64,000 nt of DNA, taken from NCBI GenBank assembly GCA_021904315.1, contig CM038919.1, forward strand, positions 8,742,001-8,806,000, read 5' to 3'. The first letter of the stretch is position 1; each line of letters starts with the position of its first letter. Origin of the DNA: Sphagnum magellanicum. Its lineage: Eukaryota > Streptophyta > Sphagnopsida > Sphagnales > Sphagnaceae. Below, one piece after another: positions 35,903 through 48,021 of the stretch. Under the pieces are notes generated by a model. The model did no database searches. It worked only from the letters and a program-made list of their open reading frames with translations, and was not told where the DNA came from. The translations under genes and the position numbers were made by a program.

Positions 35903-35936
35903 CCTCTCTATCTCTCTCTCTCACTCTCTCTCTCAA
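35903..35936 (-). repeat. GA (CT) tract before the unknown Ser-rich gene
   Basis: A CT-rich run of about 34 bases with two interruptions on the plus strand, reading GA on the coding strand, 108-141 bp before the start codon. Probably in the leader or core promoter. Compare the GA tracts before the phosphatase and P4-ATPase genes. Confidence 0.8.
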
Positions 35937-36120
35937 ATTCTACAAGAGTTGAATAAAGTAACTATGCATCTTCTTCTACTAGGTTCTGTCTTACTGTGAA
36001 CGGAAAAGTTCCTCAATGCAAAGTTGTACATGGTGGGTGACAGAAAAATGTAGGATGTTGCCAGGCACAAGAAAACAGCAAGGACTTAATAAATAGAAAG
36101 GAGACATGAAGGATGATAGA

Positions 36121-36204
36121 AGGTCTGTATCACCCAATGGGGTGTCTTAGGTCTGTACTACCAGGTGATGGGTCTTAGGTCTGTATCACTTGATGGCAGT
36201 TCTT
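36121..36204. repeat. 28-bp tandem repeat, three copies
   Basis: Three consecutive 28-bp units at 36121, 36149 and 36177, each starting aggtctgta and ending ctt, with divergent middles. Lies about 330 bp upstream of the unknown Ser-rich gene's start codon (minus strand), so within its likely promoter. Confidence 0.85.
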
Positions 36205-37114
36205 TTATTAGAAGACCACTACAGTTGTATGGTCCTGCATTAAAGTCTGCAATTCTCATCTCTGAGTGGATGGATACATGGTATGCACATTTTGATTGCT
36301 GGTTGGATTGGTACACAGCACACACAGACTTATTGCAAGGGAGGTGTACTTATTGGTCTATTCTCACGGGTGTTGCCTATGGATCTATAATCTTGCACTT
36401 CCACAGATGAGGACACTACAACAAAACCATCAATAACAAAACAGGACAGGCACTGAGTTGCTGCTCTAGTTATTATCGTCAGGTTGTTATGCAGCAGTAC
36501 TACTGGATTGTAGTATCAAGCTTTTCATGGAGGTTGGAGTTCAATATCCGATGTCAAGTTTATTCAAAAGTGTTGTCCAGGCAAGTCCTTTACCTGGAAA
36601 TACTTGATCCGTTTTAAACCTGGAAATACTTACTTTGATGGTTGTACCTGGAAATGCTTGATGGTTGTACCTCTTTTCTACAACCAGACACATAACTATC
36701 AGAACCTGCCATTTTCAGGATCTGGCATGATAATAAGAGATTCATGAATTCCAGCAAACATTAATTAACTGCACACATGTGGTATGTTTGTTATGTGACT
36801 CTTTATGCACTCTTTTCACTAGCTTTGCAAAATTGAAAACTTGAGTCTTAGCACACTTTGTGTCATGGAGCTGGGCTTAACTGGCAGCTCCCCTGTTAAT
36901 GTTGTGGGATTTTTCAATTTCTTCTTTTGTTCCTCCAATTGGAAGTTTTGTGTTGGGTGCTTCATCTTCCATTCTCAGAAACCGTATTTAAATTCCCAAA
37001 ATCCAAATTGCAGTTTTTGCTGTGAGATCATCAAATTAATACACTAGCTACATAGCCAAATGCTGTAAGGTGCAAACAATGAACGTCTGCTTTCAGCAAT
37101 GGGTTAATAAATTG

Positions 37115-37397
37115 CACAATTACACAGCCATTGTTGGATCAGGATCAGGAGATTTGCTGATCCATCGACAACTTGGTGATGTGATTGCTCTGGCAATCTT
37201 CCCAATCACTCTCTTCTTGCTGTTCCAGCAATTGCAGGGTTTACTGGGATCTCTTCTTCTTTTCTTCTTCAATTCTCCACCACAATGAGACCAACGTCAA
37301 CCTTAGTTCATATCCATATCCAGAGACAATTCCTTCTGACACAATTACACAGCCACTTTTGGATCAGGATCAAGAGATCTGCCGATCCATCAACAAC
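37115..37397. repeat. 58-bp direct duplication, 225 bp apart
   Basis: Two copies of equal length, 37115-37172 and 37340-37397. Both run cacaattacacagcca, then ttggatcaggatca, then gatccatc and a caac end. About seven or eight differences separate them. No open frame links them; the origin is unclear. Confidence 0.85.
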
Positions 37398-39856
37398 ACC
37401 TGCTGCACTTCAACACCAGAACTTCAACTTCCCAAATTCCAGATCCCTTCTGATTTCTTGCACATTTTTAGATACTAAAGAATCGTTGCTTGATGGATCC
37501 TTGCTATCTCTCTTTTTCTGAGGCATCTGTGATTTTTGGAGGACAAAACTCTCATGGTCTGGAATTGCTTGTTTTTTCCATGCGTGTAAGATTGTTGAGT
37601 TTCCACATCAAGACTGGGATTGCCAATCCTTTCTCTTTGTCAGTAACTTTGGATTCTTTTGATGGCATTTTACAATCAATGCTCAGAAGATGGATTCCCT
37701 CTTTGAGCATTGCTTTAAAGCTTACACTGATTGTAACTTCAAATACACAGGAAACTCATGCACTCTAAATCCTAATTTGCCTCCAACTTAGATGCGAAAT
37801 AGGTACTTGTCTGTTCAAGAGCTGCTCCAACAGTGTCCTTGTCAAATCTTTTTTTGCAATTCCTGGGTTGACAGTAGGGCTTGCTGAGTTCATCAAAGTA
37901 AAATCTTCTTTCTCTCGACCCAAACTCCACAATCAAGGACTGCATCATCAGTGAACTAATACCCCCACCAAAAAAAAACTTAAGATTTTGGCAGAGTATT
38001 TTTGTTTGCAAAGTTGAGATCAGAACTGGAGTTTGCCCCCCATTAATTGTTGGTTTCAAATTTGGTTATCAAAAGTTGAAACCAAACTGGGAACTAGATC
38101 CAGAAACATTAATGCAACTGGACATGAGGATTGAGCTCCCAATTCTGCTTATGTAGAAAGCATCAAACTGGAACCTAGTTTTTGAAGCACATAGGATATT
38201 CTAGGTTAGGTTGCTAGATGTAATTTGAAGACATATATGCCTCTTCCCTTCCAAATAGAAATAGAAACCTAAATAGTTCATTAACCAGAATTCAAATCAA
38301 TACAAAATACAATGTTCATTAAGATGATCAATCTTTACATTTTTTATGTTATTCCCAATAAACCTAATTAGCCTTGCAATAACTTAATCAACCCTAAAAT
38401 GACCTTAGTTTCCTTAATCAAACTTTCTTATGCCTTTCACTAATGTTATCAGAGTAGCATCAAAACCTTAGAAAAGAAAGGACTGCCAAGCAGTGGTTTG
38501 GACTTGTAGCATAGCAAATCAATTGGACTTGTAGCAAAGCAAGTGGTGGTTTGGATTTTGTGGTGCAAAGCAAAACATCAAGTCAATAGACCAAATGGTT
38601 TGGAATCAAAAGAAAGCAAGCAAAGTCACTGCCCAAATGGGTCCTGAATCACGGTCATGGGGATAAAAGCTCACCAAAAGTTCAATGTGAATGACAAGAA
38701 GAGGCTGAATTTAAGGGAAGGAGGACCAACGATAAGCAATTGCCCCAGGTTTGTACAAAAAGGTTTCATCCAGGTCAATAAACAAGTCAAAACCATGCAA
38801 CCTTTGGGCCAAAAGCTGTGCTAGGGTTGGGTAGACCCAAAGGAGTTAAAGAGGTGAGGATGGGACTGATGCAAATTCCAGAAGACCTTTAAAACAAATG
38901 ATACATGTTCACCCTTGCTTTTATAACCAGATTGATAAGTTTGCAAACCCTAGCCTACATACCTTATCCTCACCCAGATCAGAAATTCTCCAACAAATAT
39001 TAGGTGTACCCTTAGGTGGATAACATTCTCTACAAAAAATAATTATTTACGTTATATAGGTACCCATTTGACCCATTACCAAGCTAAGAGAATTTATAGC
39101 ATATACACCCACACCCAACAAGTGAGCCTCTAAATGTCCATCACATCCAAAATAGTGTGTAACCAAAGTAGTGTGCAAGTTATTTTCCCATCCTCACCCA
39201 CAAATATGAAAATGTTGGAGAGTGTTGAGTGAAGATCTATCAATTGCTACCACGTGACCAATCATTGTGACCCAATGGAATCCAATCATGTTTCTTTATC
39301 AGCCCATTTAGTAGTATTGTATTCTCAGCATAATGTAGTACAGACCACTTTGAAGAGGGTTGTATCCTCAGCATATTTACGAGTTCAAATTCAGTTTCAC
39401 GCAATTTAAAAGCTTGAACTTCCTCAAAATTACAATTTACATGCCATCATCTCATTGCTAGTGGAGCTGTTCCTAAAATCAAAATACCATCCCATGCGCT
39501 GGAATGCAACTTGTCATAAAGCTCGCTGGACATTTGACCCAGCAAAACTTCACAACTCTGCAACAGTTCATGACACTGCAATGACAGCCACTACTTTGAC
39601 ATAAACAAAACAGGGAATCAGTAAGAAAAATCCAGCATTAGGGGTTGTAAAATGCAGAAAAAATCTATTTCTGCTCCTTCAATGAGAGCTGTCTTAATCA
39701 CAAAGAATCAGTATACTGCGCTTAAAATTAGGCAGGGTATGCTGTGTATGGTACAGGGCGGGCTTGATAAAAATCCCCATTACAGGTAGGATCTCACTAT
39801 CAGGGCACATCCACATTCTACAATAACTTACACTTGAATAGTCTAAAAGTCTAAAC

Positions 39857-42800
39857 TCAACTCTCCCACTGCACATCAAAAAGTGGGCTCTCCATCTCAT
39901 GCATGTTTGACAATTGCACATGATCATCATCAGTTCCATGTGGCTGATTATAAAACTCAGTTTCAGGTGCTCTTCGCATGCTCATAGTTGCTTCTACACG
40001 TGCAGACAGCCCAATCTTTGTCTTTTGACGGGACTTCAATTTCTCTTGTCTGTACATTTCAGGGTCCCTGAGGTGCTTTTCTTGATGGTGGATCTCCTGA
40101 ATAAGGTGATGATCCTGTGGAGCAAACATCCGCAGGTATGCTTGGTATACCATGTAAGGTAGAACACAGGTCACGGGGACAAGAACAGCCATCAGCCAGA
40201 ATAAGGGTGAACCAGAGAGAGCTTCAGTCAAAATCTTGTAGGCAGTGGTGGAAGTAAGGGGATTGATAAGGCCATAGAAAATCAAGAAGAGGTACCAAAG
40301 GAGAATACTTCCCCAAATGAAAGCATGTTGGATTATGGTAAAATAGCTGATGGACAATGCAATCTGCACATTTACAACCCACACAATACAAGTGTACATG
40401 GCACCACCCAACTCCTCCATACTTGCCGGTTTCCCATCCTGACGAAATGCTTGGATCTCAAATGCACCAACAACAAAGAAAAAGGCAATGAGAGAGCTGT
40501 ATACACCATTTGCCATCCAGCCAAGGATGCGGCGCCACTTGAAAAATAAATTTTTGGGCCCTTGCTGGTATAAAGCTGGAAACTGCATCACAAACCGCAA
40601 TGAACATTTAGCTTCCAACATGGTAGAAGCCTGGTCTTCAAAATCCTTAGCAAATATGAAGAAGCACAAAATTGCAGCAGGGACAGTCCTTATGCTCTTT
40701 CACCCTCATCAATGTGACACAGCCATCAACTTCTGTACCAATGAATAAAAGGAAACATGTTTTGGTGCATACAAAGCCCAAAGCACAAACCTGTAAGCAG
40801 ACTCGGGAGGAGACATCTTGCTCAAACACACCCAACGCAATGACTGGCAGTGATGTGAACAAAACGTTGAACAGTGCTGAGTACCAATCATTGTAAATGA
40901 CTTCCCCTGAGAAGCTTGCATAAGCTTCATAATAGAAAAGTGTGAGTCCAAAGGTTATGTTCTTATAAAAGAAGTAACAGATCTGCATTCCAAAGACAAC
41001 CCCAGAACACACATCACCAATCACATCTTTGTCTACCAAAACCATTATGCAAGTCACATATGATATTCAAGAGTCAACAAAGTCCCAAGAATGACACAAA
41101 TAAACACCTAAAACCTCAAAATGATTATGACTTACCACAACCTGTGAAGCGGAATCACACATATCTAACACTAGAAAGGCTTTCAAACAGACTACAACTA
41201 TGTCAGGTTAATACCATGAGAGAAATGCGCTTATAGCACCAATGCCCATGGACAACAAGCAAACGCTCCAAAAATTGAAATTGAGCAATTGAAAAGTCAC
41301 TGGCCATTACTGCCTGCACACACAACAAGATCCAGAACTCAGCACCAAATTCATAGCACATAATTTTACTGTCACAGCGTCACAGTTGCCAACCCTCCAT
41401 CACACTATAATGAGCCGAATAGATGAGTCAACTACCAAAGTGAAGAAAAAACAGTTTCACAGAGAAGCTCTTCCCTACATCATAGGTACTGCCTCTGGAA
41501 GTGGCCTCTGTAAGTCTTTGCAGCACTATTATCTTGAGAGGGTCATGCATCCAACAATACTTTCAAATTGATATGCTAAATTTTGCTTTCATATGGGAGC
41601 TCGTATCTCCACCCTAGGCAGGCCAACACCTCTAACTACAAACCAAATATGCCCGCACAACTGACACTCTAATGACCAATGTTCACAAACTTTATCAACC
41701 AAAGAGAAATAAAATGTGCATACCTGTTGACCTTCAACACCACTTATACCAATTCCAATGTCAGCCTCCTGAATCATGCCAACGTCATTGGCACCATCAC
41801 CAATGCCAAGTGTAACTTTTCCAGTTCCCTCCTTCACCAGCCTTGTTATCTGCAACAAAGGGAAACAGTGTATAACATGATCAGAACTTAGCATCTCTTC
41901 TGAAAAAGCCCAATCAATGCCAAGAATTTCACGGACTGGTTTCTTCCGAAACATGGACAAGTTATACTTCCACAAATAACACAAAGTCACTAGCATACCA
42001 TAGCTTTTTGTTTGGGGGAGACTCGGCAGCAAATTACAGATACGCATTGCACAGCCAAACTGAGCAGGTCCTTCTTCATATCATCTTCAAGGGCATATAT
42101 CAAAGACTTTCCATCAATGATCAATGCATGCGGTGCATCTTCTTGATGATCCAATCCTATTTGATGCAGACCACTTGTAATTTGTTGCCTTATACTGTCT
42201 CTTGATACCTGAAAAGAAAACCATCACTCACAACAACAAATCAGATTTGTGGTAATCAATAGAGCATGAAACTGCAAGATCAATGCATTTTGATATCAAC
42301 TTTTCACCAGGAACATTATGGACTGACATGAATATCTGCTGTATCATGCCATCAGAAGTTCAACTTGAAATGCTGACAAGAGGTGTTTAAGTTTTGCTTC
42401 ATGAACTTCCAATTGAGATTGATGAATGACAATTGCATGAATTGAAACCAGACACAGAAGTTATGAGCAGCTTCCCACCTTAGCAATCTGTGCCTTGTCT
42501 CCAAACTCTTCTGCTGCAATTACTTCAGGGATTTCCAAACTAACTATGATCTGTCTCATTCCCTGGCGCAACAAACTGCATGCAAACCTACACAAAAGAA
42601 CAACAGAGAAATAAGCAAATAGCCAGCCAGATACTGAAATACCACTAACAGAGAAGGTCACAGCCACAGTCACAGATACAACTTTCAGCATAAGTGCAGC
42701 ACTCAGAAGGTACTACAGACTTAAAGGACAACAGAACACAAAATTTCCAAGCCTCAAGTGTGAAAGATTTCATGTACCCAATGTTGATTGCTGTTTCTTG

Positions 42801-45800
42801 CTTGTCACCTGTTAGCACCCATATCTTCAAGCCAGCCTGGGCCAGCCTATCAATGCACTCAGGAACCTGCCATACAAACAAATATTTCAAGCACAGAAAG
42901 AGTATATTCTTCCTTCAAACTCATGCAAATGCTATCCAGGAAATGCACTATCTTGCTCTACTTCCATTCAATTACCCTGGAGGAAACAGACTCACCCCAA
43001 TCTGAAGTTTATCCTCAACAGCAGTGGCACCAACAAGAAAAAGATCCTTCTCAATCATGTCCGAAGCTTTCTCTAGTAATTCATCACGATCGCTACCAAT
43101 TGTTGTTTTTGCCTGAACAAACACAGTGTTCCACTCTATATATTCAGCTTCATCCAGTCTTCTGCAAGCCAGTGCCAATGTTCGTAATCCAGCGTCCCCA
43201 TACTTTGCAAGATGCTCCTTTGTTGAATTCCAATAGGTTTTGCCTCCCTTCCCTAGTCTCTCATATATCACACTGCAGACAACATGAACTTCACACTTCA
43301 GCATGCTCCAAATAACCATTCTAAATCATCCTCAACCTTAGTTGGTCAGGCAGCTGGCAAAAAGGTCCTTGATTGATACAAATTGCTCAAGAAGGATAAG
43401 GGCAGCTAACCTGTCAGCACCCTTGCACATGAGAAAGATTTGGTTGTCTTCATCTTTCACCACCACTGACATTCGTTTGCGAGTGCTGTTGAACTCCAGG
43501 AGATTGAGGACTTTGTATTCTCTGCAATCATCTTGATGTCAGAAAACAAGAATTCCATCTTTCTTCATAATCCTTCAGTAGCAGTACGAGAACAGACCTG
43601 ACTTGTTTACTCATTCTAACAGTTTGGTAGTACAGAAGTAGCACAGTAAAGTGCAACCAGGCATTCACAAATCTTTACTAAGTGCATGGACACCCTTACC
43701 GCTTTATTGGCTGTCCATTATGTCCAGGTTCCTGTACAATAACACTGCTTTGTGTACGTTTCATGAACTCAAACCCAAACTCCCTTGCAGCAATCACAAA
43801 GGCAGCCTCGTCAGGGGATTCAGCCTCATAACTAATCAAGCCAGTTCTTTCATCCTCTTCTGGTATGGCTGTGTGGCATACTGCAAGAATGCGAAAAAAC
43901 ATCTGGAGGACCTCTGGATTTGGCTGATGGACCCACTGCCCATCCAGCAAGCGTTCATCTTTGAAGTTGAAGCCCTTGACTTGTGGCCTTCCTGTTTGTC
44001 TCATGGGCATCATTTCTATACCTGCACCTGTACTCTCATCTTCCTGAATGGCTGCTTCTTCCAACATCCGGGGATCCTTCCCAAGCCGCCGGGCAGTTGC
44101 CATTTCAACCTCAGTGATACCACGACCATAAGCCACACCTGCAATTGAGCACTTGAGAAAATCCATCTGGTTGCAAGTGAGAGTTCCAGTCTTATCAGAA
44201 AGGATTGTGTCTACTTGTCCAAGCTCCTCATTCAAGTTTGATGTACGAGCCCGAGCTGGACTGTCAGTCTCTGCGTGGTACATATTCAGGTCATTATTTA
44301 TGAACTGAGCCTGTAGGACCTTCACGATTTCAATTGAAACATAAAGAGAGATTGGAATAAGGTAGCCATAGAGGATGAGCGCGGTGATCAAGTGCAGGAG
44401 TCCTGCCAGCCCAGGATTCTTGGGGTCATACATCGAAACTGTGTCATCAGGCCGTAAGTACCACCACGATGGTGTTGAGACCTTTGTGGTTACTCCAAAT
44501 GCAATGGATCCAACCACAGAAATAAGCACCAGAATTGTGAAAAGGAAGTAAATGATACTGTCCATCCTCTTTTCAATGCGGCTGCGCTTAGAGGGTGGGT
44601 CCGTTGAATTCTGCATCACTTTTGTTTCATGCCCAGTAAAAATCACTACTCCAAACACAAAGGGAGTGTTCCGGAGTTTTGAATCTCGAAGCAAAACTTG
44701 CTGAGGCCCAAGAGGCATAATCTCCTCATTGTACTCCAAGTTGCCCACAAAAGTGTAGAGATTTGGATTTGGATCCTCACACTTGATCTGAGCCTGGAAA
44801 TTTCCAAATTCAGTCTCTTCATCAAGCTCTACAGTGCGCTCCAGCGATCTCTTGAGCTTGAGATTTGTCTCACCATCAAGGTTCATGGTTTCCACGTAGC
44901 AGATACCATCAGGGTAGCTTGAGGAAAGCATTAGAAGATCAGCAGGGAAGAAGTTGTCTTTCTCAACCCTAACCACATCCCCAACCTTCAGCTTTTTCCA
45001 TGCTGTCGTTTCAAATTTCCCATCTTGCATGTGGACCTTTACTTTCCTAGAGTTGATTTCTTTGTCCTGCAACAAATCAAGCACATACCATATCATGAAC
45101 TGCACCCACTTACCCAGGCAACAGACAGAAATTCAGGAACACACTCTATCAGATGAAAGATGTTTTCTTGATCAGAATTCGTCTAAAAGGTTGGCCACCG
45201 ATTCTGGACCCATGAATTCCAGTGCATGCTACTTCTAACAAAGTTTCACACCTAAATGGAGAAGTGAGAACTAATCAATAGATGAAAGAACAAAAAAGAC
45301 AAAAGCTTCTACAACACAAGAATCAAGGACCTGACAGTGAGAAAGACATATACAACTGATCCAAGTACCCGCTACAAATTAAGTTCATACTTTTAGGCCA
45401 AGAAGGGCAAGCCTCAGGGTGTAAATCAGGAGGCTCAAATACAAAGCTCCAAAAAAAGATGTTGCCCTCTGTTGGATTACATCACTGGTGACAATTAGCT
45501 GCAAATTTGCTACTCAACAAGATCTTCCTTGCAAGAGAATTCTTCTAAGGTAGTTCTGGGGACAAGTTCCTCCACACACACACACACACACACAATTTTC
45601 ATTTATTCATTTTTCTAAAAAGATATACCTGTAAAAATCGGCGCCAGTCTTCCAGGGCCTCCTTGCCCATACTGACACCAACCACAAAAACAAGGGGCAG
45701 AATAAGACTGTAAGGTGTATAAGGTGACACGGAAGTGAGGGAGAGAGCTGCAGCGAGAAGGAAGTAAAGATTTGCAACTCGTCGGAATTGCTCAAACAAA

Positions 45801-46033
45801 GCCTTTGGGAAGAAGGTGATGACATTATACTTAGCAGTAGACACATAGTTGCTGCTATACTTGTATGGCTTCAGGTTATGCTTCTCTGACTGGTTACAAA
45901 ACACAATTCTTGAAAACCCTGGACCTCCCAGAGAGGTAGACACTTCTGCTCTCTGTGCATTTGAAGGCTTAAAGATACCACCAAATGTATACAGCTTGCT
46001 AAATCTCAATCTACTCTTCCTGGTGCTTGCCAT
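39857..46033 (-). CDS. Phospholipid-transporting P4-ATPase, ALA4-7 group, 11 exons
   Basis: Flippase moving phospholipids to the cytosolic leaflet, working with an ALIS (CDC50) partner. Exons in transcript order (minus strand): 46033-45629, 45066-43700, 43521-43411, 43272-42996, 42866-42778, 42587-42479, 42208-41999, 41849-41724, 41313-41215, 40982-40791, 40582-39857. They sum to 3711 nt, 1236 residues, matching the family (about 1216-1247), and all phases agree. Motifs: actuator DGET (199-202), PISL in TM4 (373-376), phosphorylation site DKTGT (Asp426), ICHTAIPE-like AVCHTAIPE, nucleotide-binding KGAD, TGDK, and hinge GDGAND (873-878). The C-terminal part keeps [14 protein letters not shown] and the later membrane helices. 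N-terminal text ([19 protein letters not shown]) places it with ALA4-7 rather than ALA9-12. The ATG has A at -3, G at +4. No defect seen. Confidence 0.97.
45573..45594 (-). repeat. CA/TG microsatellite just inside P4-ATPase intron 1
   Basis: An uninterrupted (CA)11 on the plus strand, (TG)n on the transcript, starts about 35 nt after the exon 1 donor site. It may affect splicing, but it is equally likely neutral. Confidence 0.85.
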
Positions 46034-46130
46034 GATCAATAAAAAACAAAAATTCCCCCTCCTGGCACTAATCCCTCTTCTGCACAAAATCTCTTTCTGA
46101 TCACTAGTAAGCTGCTTCTGGTCTGGATCT

Positions 46131-46157
46131 TTCTCTCTCTCTCTCTCTCTCTCTCTC
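46131..46157 (-). repeat. GA (CT) tract before the P4-ATPase gene
   Basis: A pure CT run of about 27 bases on the plus strand, GA on the coding strand, about 100-125 bp before the start codon and probably in the 5' leader. Same orientation and similar position as the tract before the Ser-rich gene. A second tract, (GAA)n on the plus strand, lies at 46712-46737. Confidence 0.85.
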
Positions 46158-47290
46158 ACCCTACACAATCCCACAACACAAAGACTTCCTCTGTGAAATA
46201 GATCCACTACAGGATACTGCTAACACTGAATCTATCGACTAAAAGTGGATCCTCGACAAAATGTTTGAGGCCACTATGTCAGCATCAGAGTCCGAGGATG
46301 GGGGATCCTCACAGAAGGAGGAAGCTTTCAACTCATCAGATGATGGACGATGATGCACAACAGCAAACAACATTCTGCGGGATCATGCAAACCACGGAAG
46401 ACAACTTTCCAAACAGCCATCCACTGCCATAATACTATCCCCGAACACTCAGATTTCCCGCACACGGTTTTGGTCCTTTCGGAGAACGAATTCTCTTTCT
46501 CTATCTATGTGTCTCCAAATTTCCTCCTCAAACCCTGGGAAGTTTCCTAACCAAAACGATATTATCTCCAGCCAGGAAAAATAAAAATAAAAAATTCACA
46601 CAACAAATCCCCGATCCGACCACGGTTAGAGTGGGCGCTGCACACTACTGATTGCAGGAAAGCTCGAGATTACAGTCGCGACCTAAAAAGGAAGCTGGAA
46701 TGAAAACTGAAAGAAGAAGAAGAAGAAGAAGAAGAAGCCGGCGAGAAACTCCGCGGCAAAAGGAGAAACTAGAGGTGGAAAGGAGGAAAATATACTAGTA
46801 GCACATGGTGGTGGTTGTGGTGCTTCTGGAAGGTGGTGGAGCTTATCGGGGTGGTGGTGGTGGTCAAAAGCGAAGGACAGCTGAGCTTTGTAAGGAGCAG
46901 GAGGAAGTGGCGCCTCCTTCTTCTCCGGCCCGCTGCATCGGGATTCTTCTTCTCCTGGCTTCTTCCAATAAAAGAAAAGACGCAACAGCATCATCATCGT
47001 CATCATCTGCTACGCAGCAATTGCGTAGTAGCTAGGCTCTCTTTCTGTCTGTCCCCACGCTCCGCTCCCCTCCCGCAACTCCTCGGCTGGCGCGAGGTGG
47101 TCAAAGAGAAAAGCTCCGCGCAACGCGCATCCGCGACTGCGTTGCAACGACGACGCTACACGAGCGAACGCACGGGTGAGGTCACAACGAAGATTCCAGC
47201 GCGGTTCCACTTTCCGATTTCTTTACCACATCGTCTTCTTCTTTTCCTGCCTCCTCGCTTTTCTCTTTTTTTTCTTTCCTTCTCTTTCCA
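46158..47290. other. P4-ATPase upstream region
   Basis: Balanced to GC-rich DNA that probably includes the 5' leader and promoter of the P4-ATPase gene. It contains the (GAA)n tract and a G-rich stretch at about 46.80-46.87 kb. Open frames on both strands follow the simple repeats and are not supported as genes. Confidence 0.45.
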
Positions 47291-47296
47291 ACGAGC

Positions 47297-47490
47297 AAGC
47301 ACCCTAAATACCAAAAGCCTAGCCTACCTAGGTACCTATGTACTACCCTACCTCTAGCAAATCTACCCTATTAGCTACTTAGCCTAGGGATGTGAAAAGG
47401 TGTAAGGGATGAAAACTTCCTCTATCCAAGTAGTAAGCACCCTATACACCAAAACCCTAGCCTACCTAGGTAGGTACCTATTTACCTTTC
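47297..47490. repeat. Direct repeat around cctagcctacctagg
   Basis: About 42 and 46 bp copies near 47297-47338 and 47445-47490 share agcaccctat/a, ccaaaa and cctagcctacctaggta with cctat at the end; the second has an extra gtag. The cctacctagg words are palindromic. Similar ctaccta words recur at the window's right end (about 63.87-63.95 kb). Confidence 0.7.
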
Positions 47491-47551
47491 CCCTTGAGAT
47501 TGGGGACATAAGGACCAAAAAATCCCCAAAAATGGGGACTAGGGTCCGCTT

Positions 47552-47836
47552 TACACTAGGAGTCAGGGCCGAAAAAACATGGGGCCAACTTTGAGCATTT
47601 TTGGCTTGGAGTTTGGCCCCGAAGTTTACTAATAAATGCTAGAACATTGAGGGCATGATATTAATAATTGCTGGAACATTGGCCTCAAGGGTTGCAAATT
47701 GGCTTCTCAAATTCGATGGTATCCTTTTTCCAAGCTAGTTGGGGCCAATACAAGGCCATAAAGTTCAGCATTTATTAGTAACTTAGGGCAGATTGAAAAG
47801 ATTTTTTTTCTATTTCAGCCTTTGTCTCCTAGTGTA
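47552..47836 (+). mobile_element. MITE-like element, copy A (about 285 bp, CACTA-type ends)
   Basis: The left end reads TA then CACTAGGAGTCAGGGCC and the right end is its inverse with a few changes (reverse complement TACACTAGGAGACAAAGG). There is no open frame. The body is about 285 bp and matches the two arms of copy B in the opposite orientation. CACTA ends suggest a non-autonomous relative of En/Spm, but the flanking triplets (tta and tat) are not identical, so a 3-bp duplication is not proven. Confidence 0.7.
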
Positions 47837-47932
47837 TTCTATAGAGCACAGGTACCTACCCAAGGACCTGAAATTTCTTGAGGTAGGGTTTAGGGTTTAC
47901 CTAAGCCACACCACAAATCTTTAGGCCCACTT

Positions 47933-47995
47933 TACACAAGGAGTCAAGGCCAAGGTTTAACTCAAATCAAGCATTCCTATTGGTACAAAAAGTTG
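47933..47995 (+). mobile_element. Partial third copy of the same MITE family
   Basis: A fragment beginning CACAAGGAGTCAAGGCC, in the same orientation as copy A's left end, followed by a diverged match (tttaactcaaatcaagcatt against ccaactttgagcattttt). It stops after about 60 bp where copy B begins nearby. Confidence 0.45.
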
Positions 47996-48021
47996 AAATC
48001 AGGCCCCAAGAAGGGCTTTTA

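Larger units (their letters stand above)
35937..39856. other. Spacer between the unknown gene and the P4-ATPase 3' end
   Basis: About 3.9 kb with no supportable gene. It contains a 28-bp triplet repeat (36121-36204), three loose copies of cctggaaatacttgat at about 36.59-36.67 kb, and a 58-bp direct duplication (37115-37172 and 37340-37397). From about 38.2 kb it becomes AT-richer. Confidence 0.45.

Noticed and set aside
42788-44148. Plus-strand frames of 165-175 codons inside the P4-ATPase locus
   Set aside because: They are antisense to well-supported exons and introns of the P4-ATPase gene.
46815-47357. 180-codon plus-strand frame upstream of the P4-ATPase
   Set aside because: Composition-driven frame over simple repeats and pyrimidine-rich DNA, with no recognisable domain.
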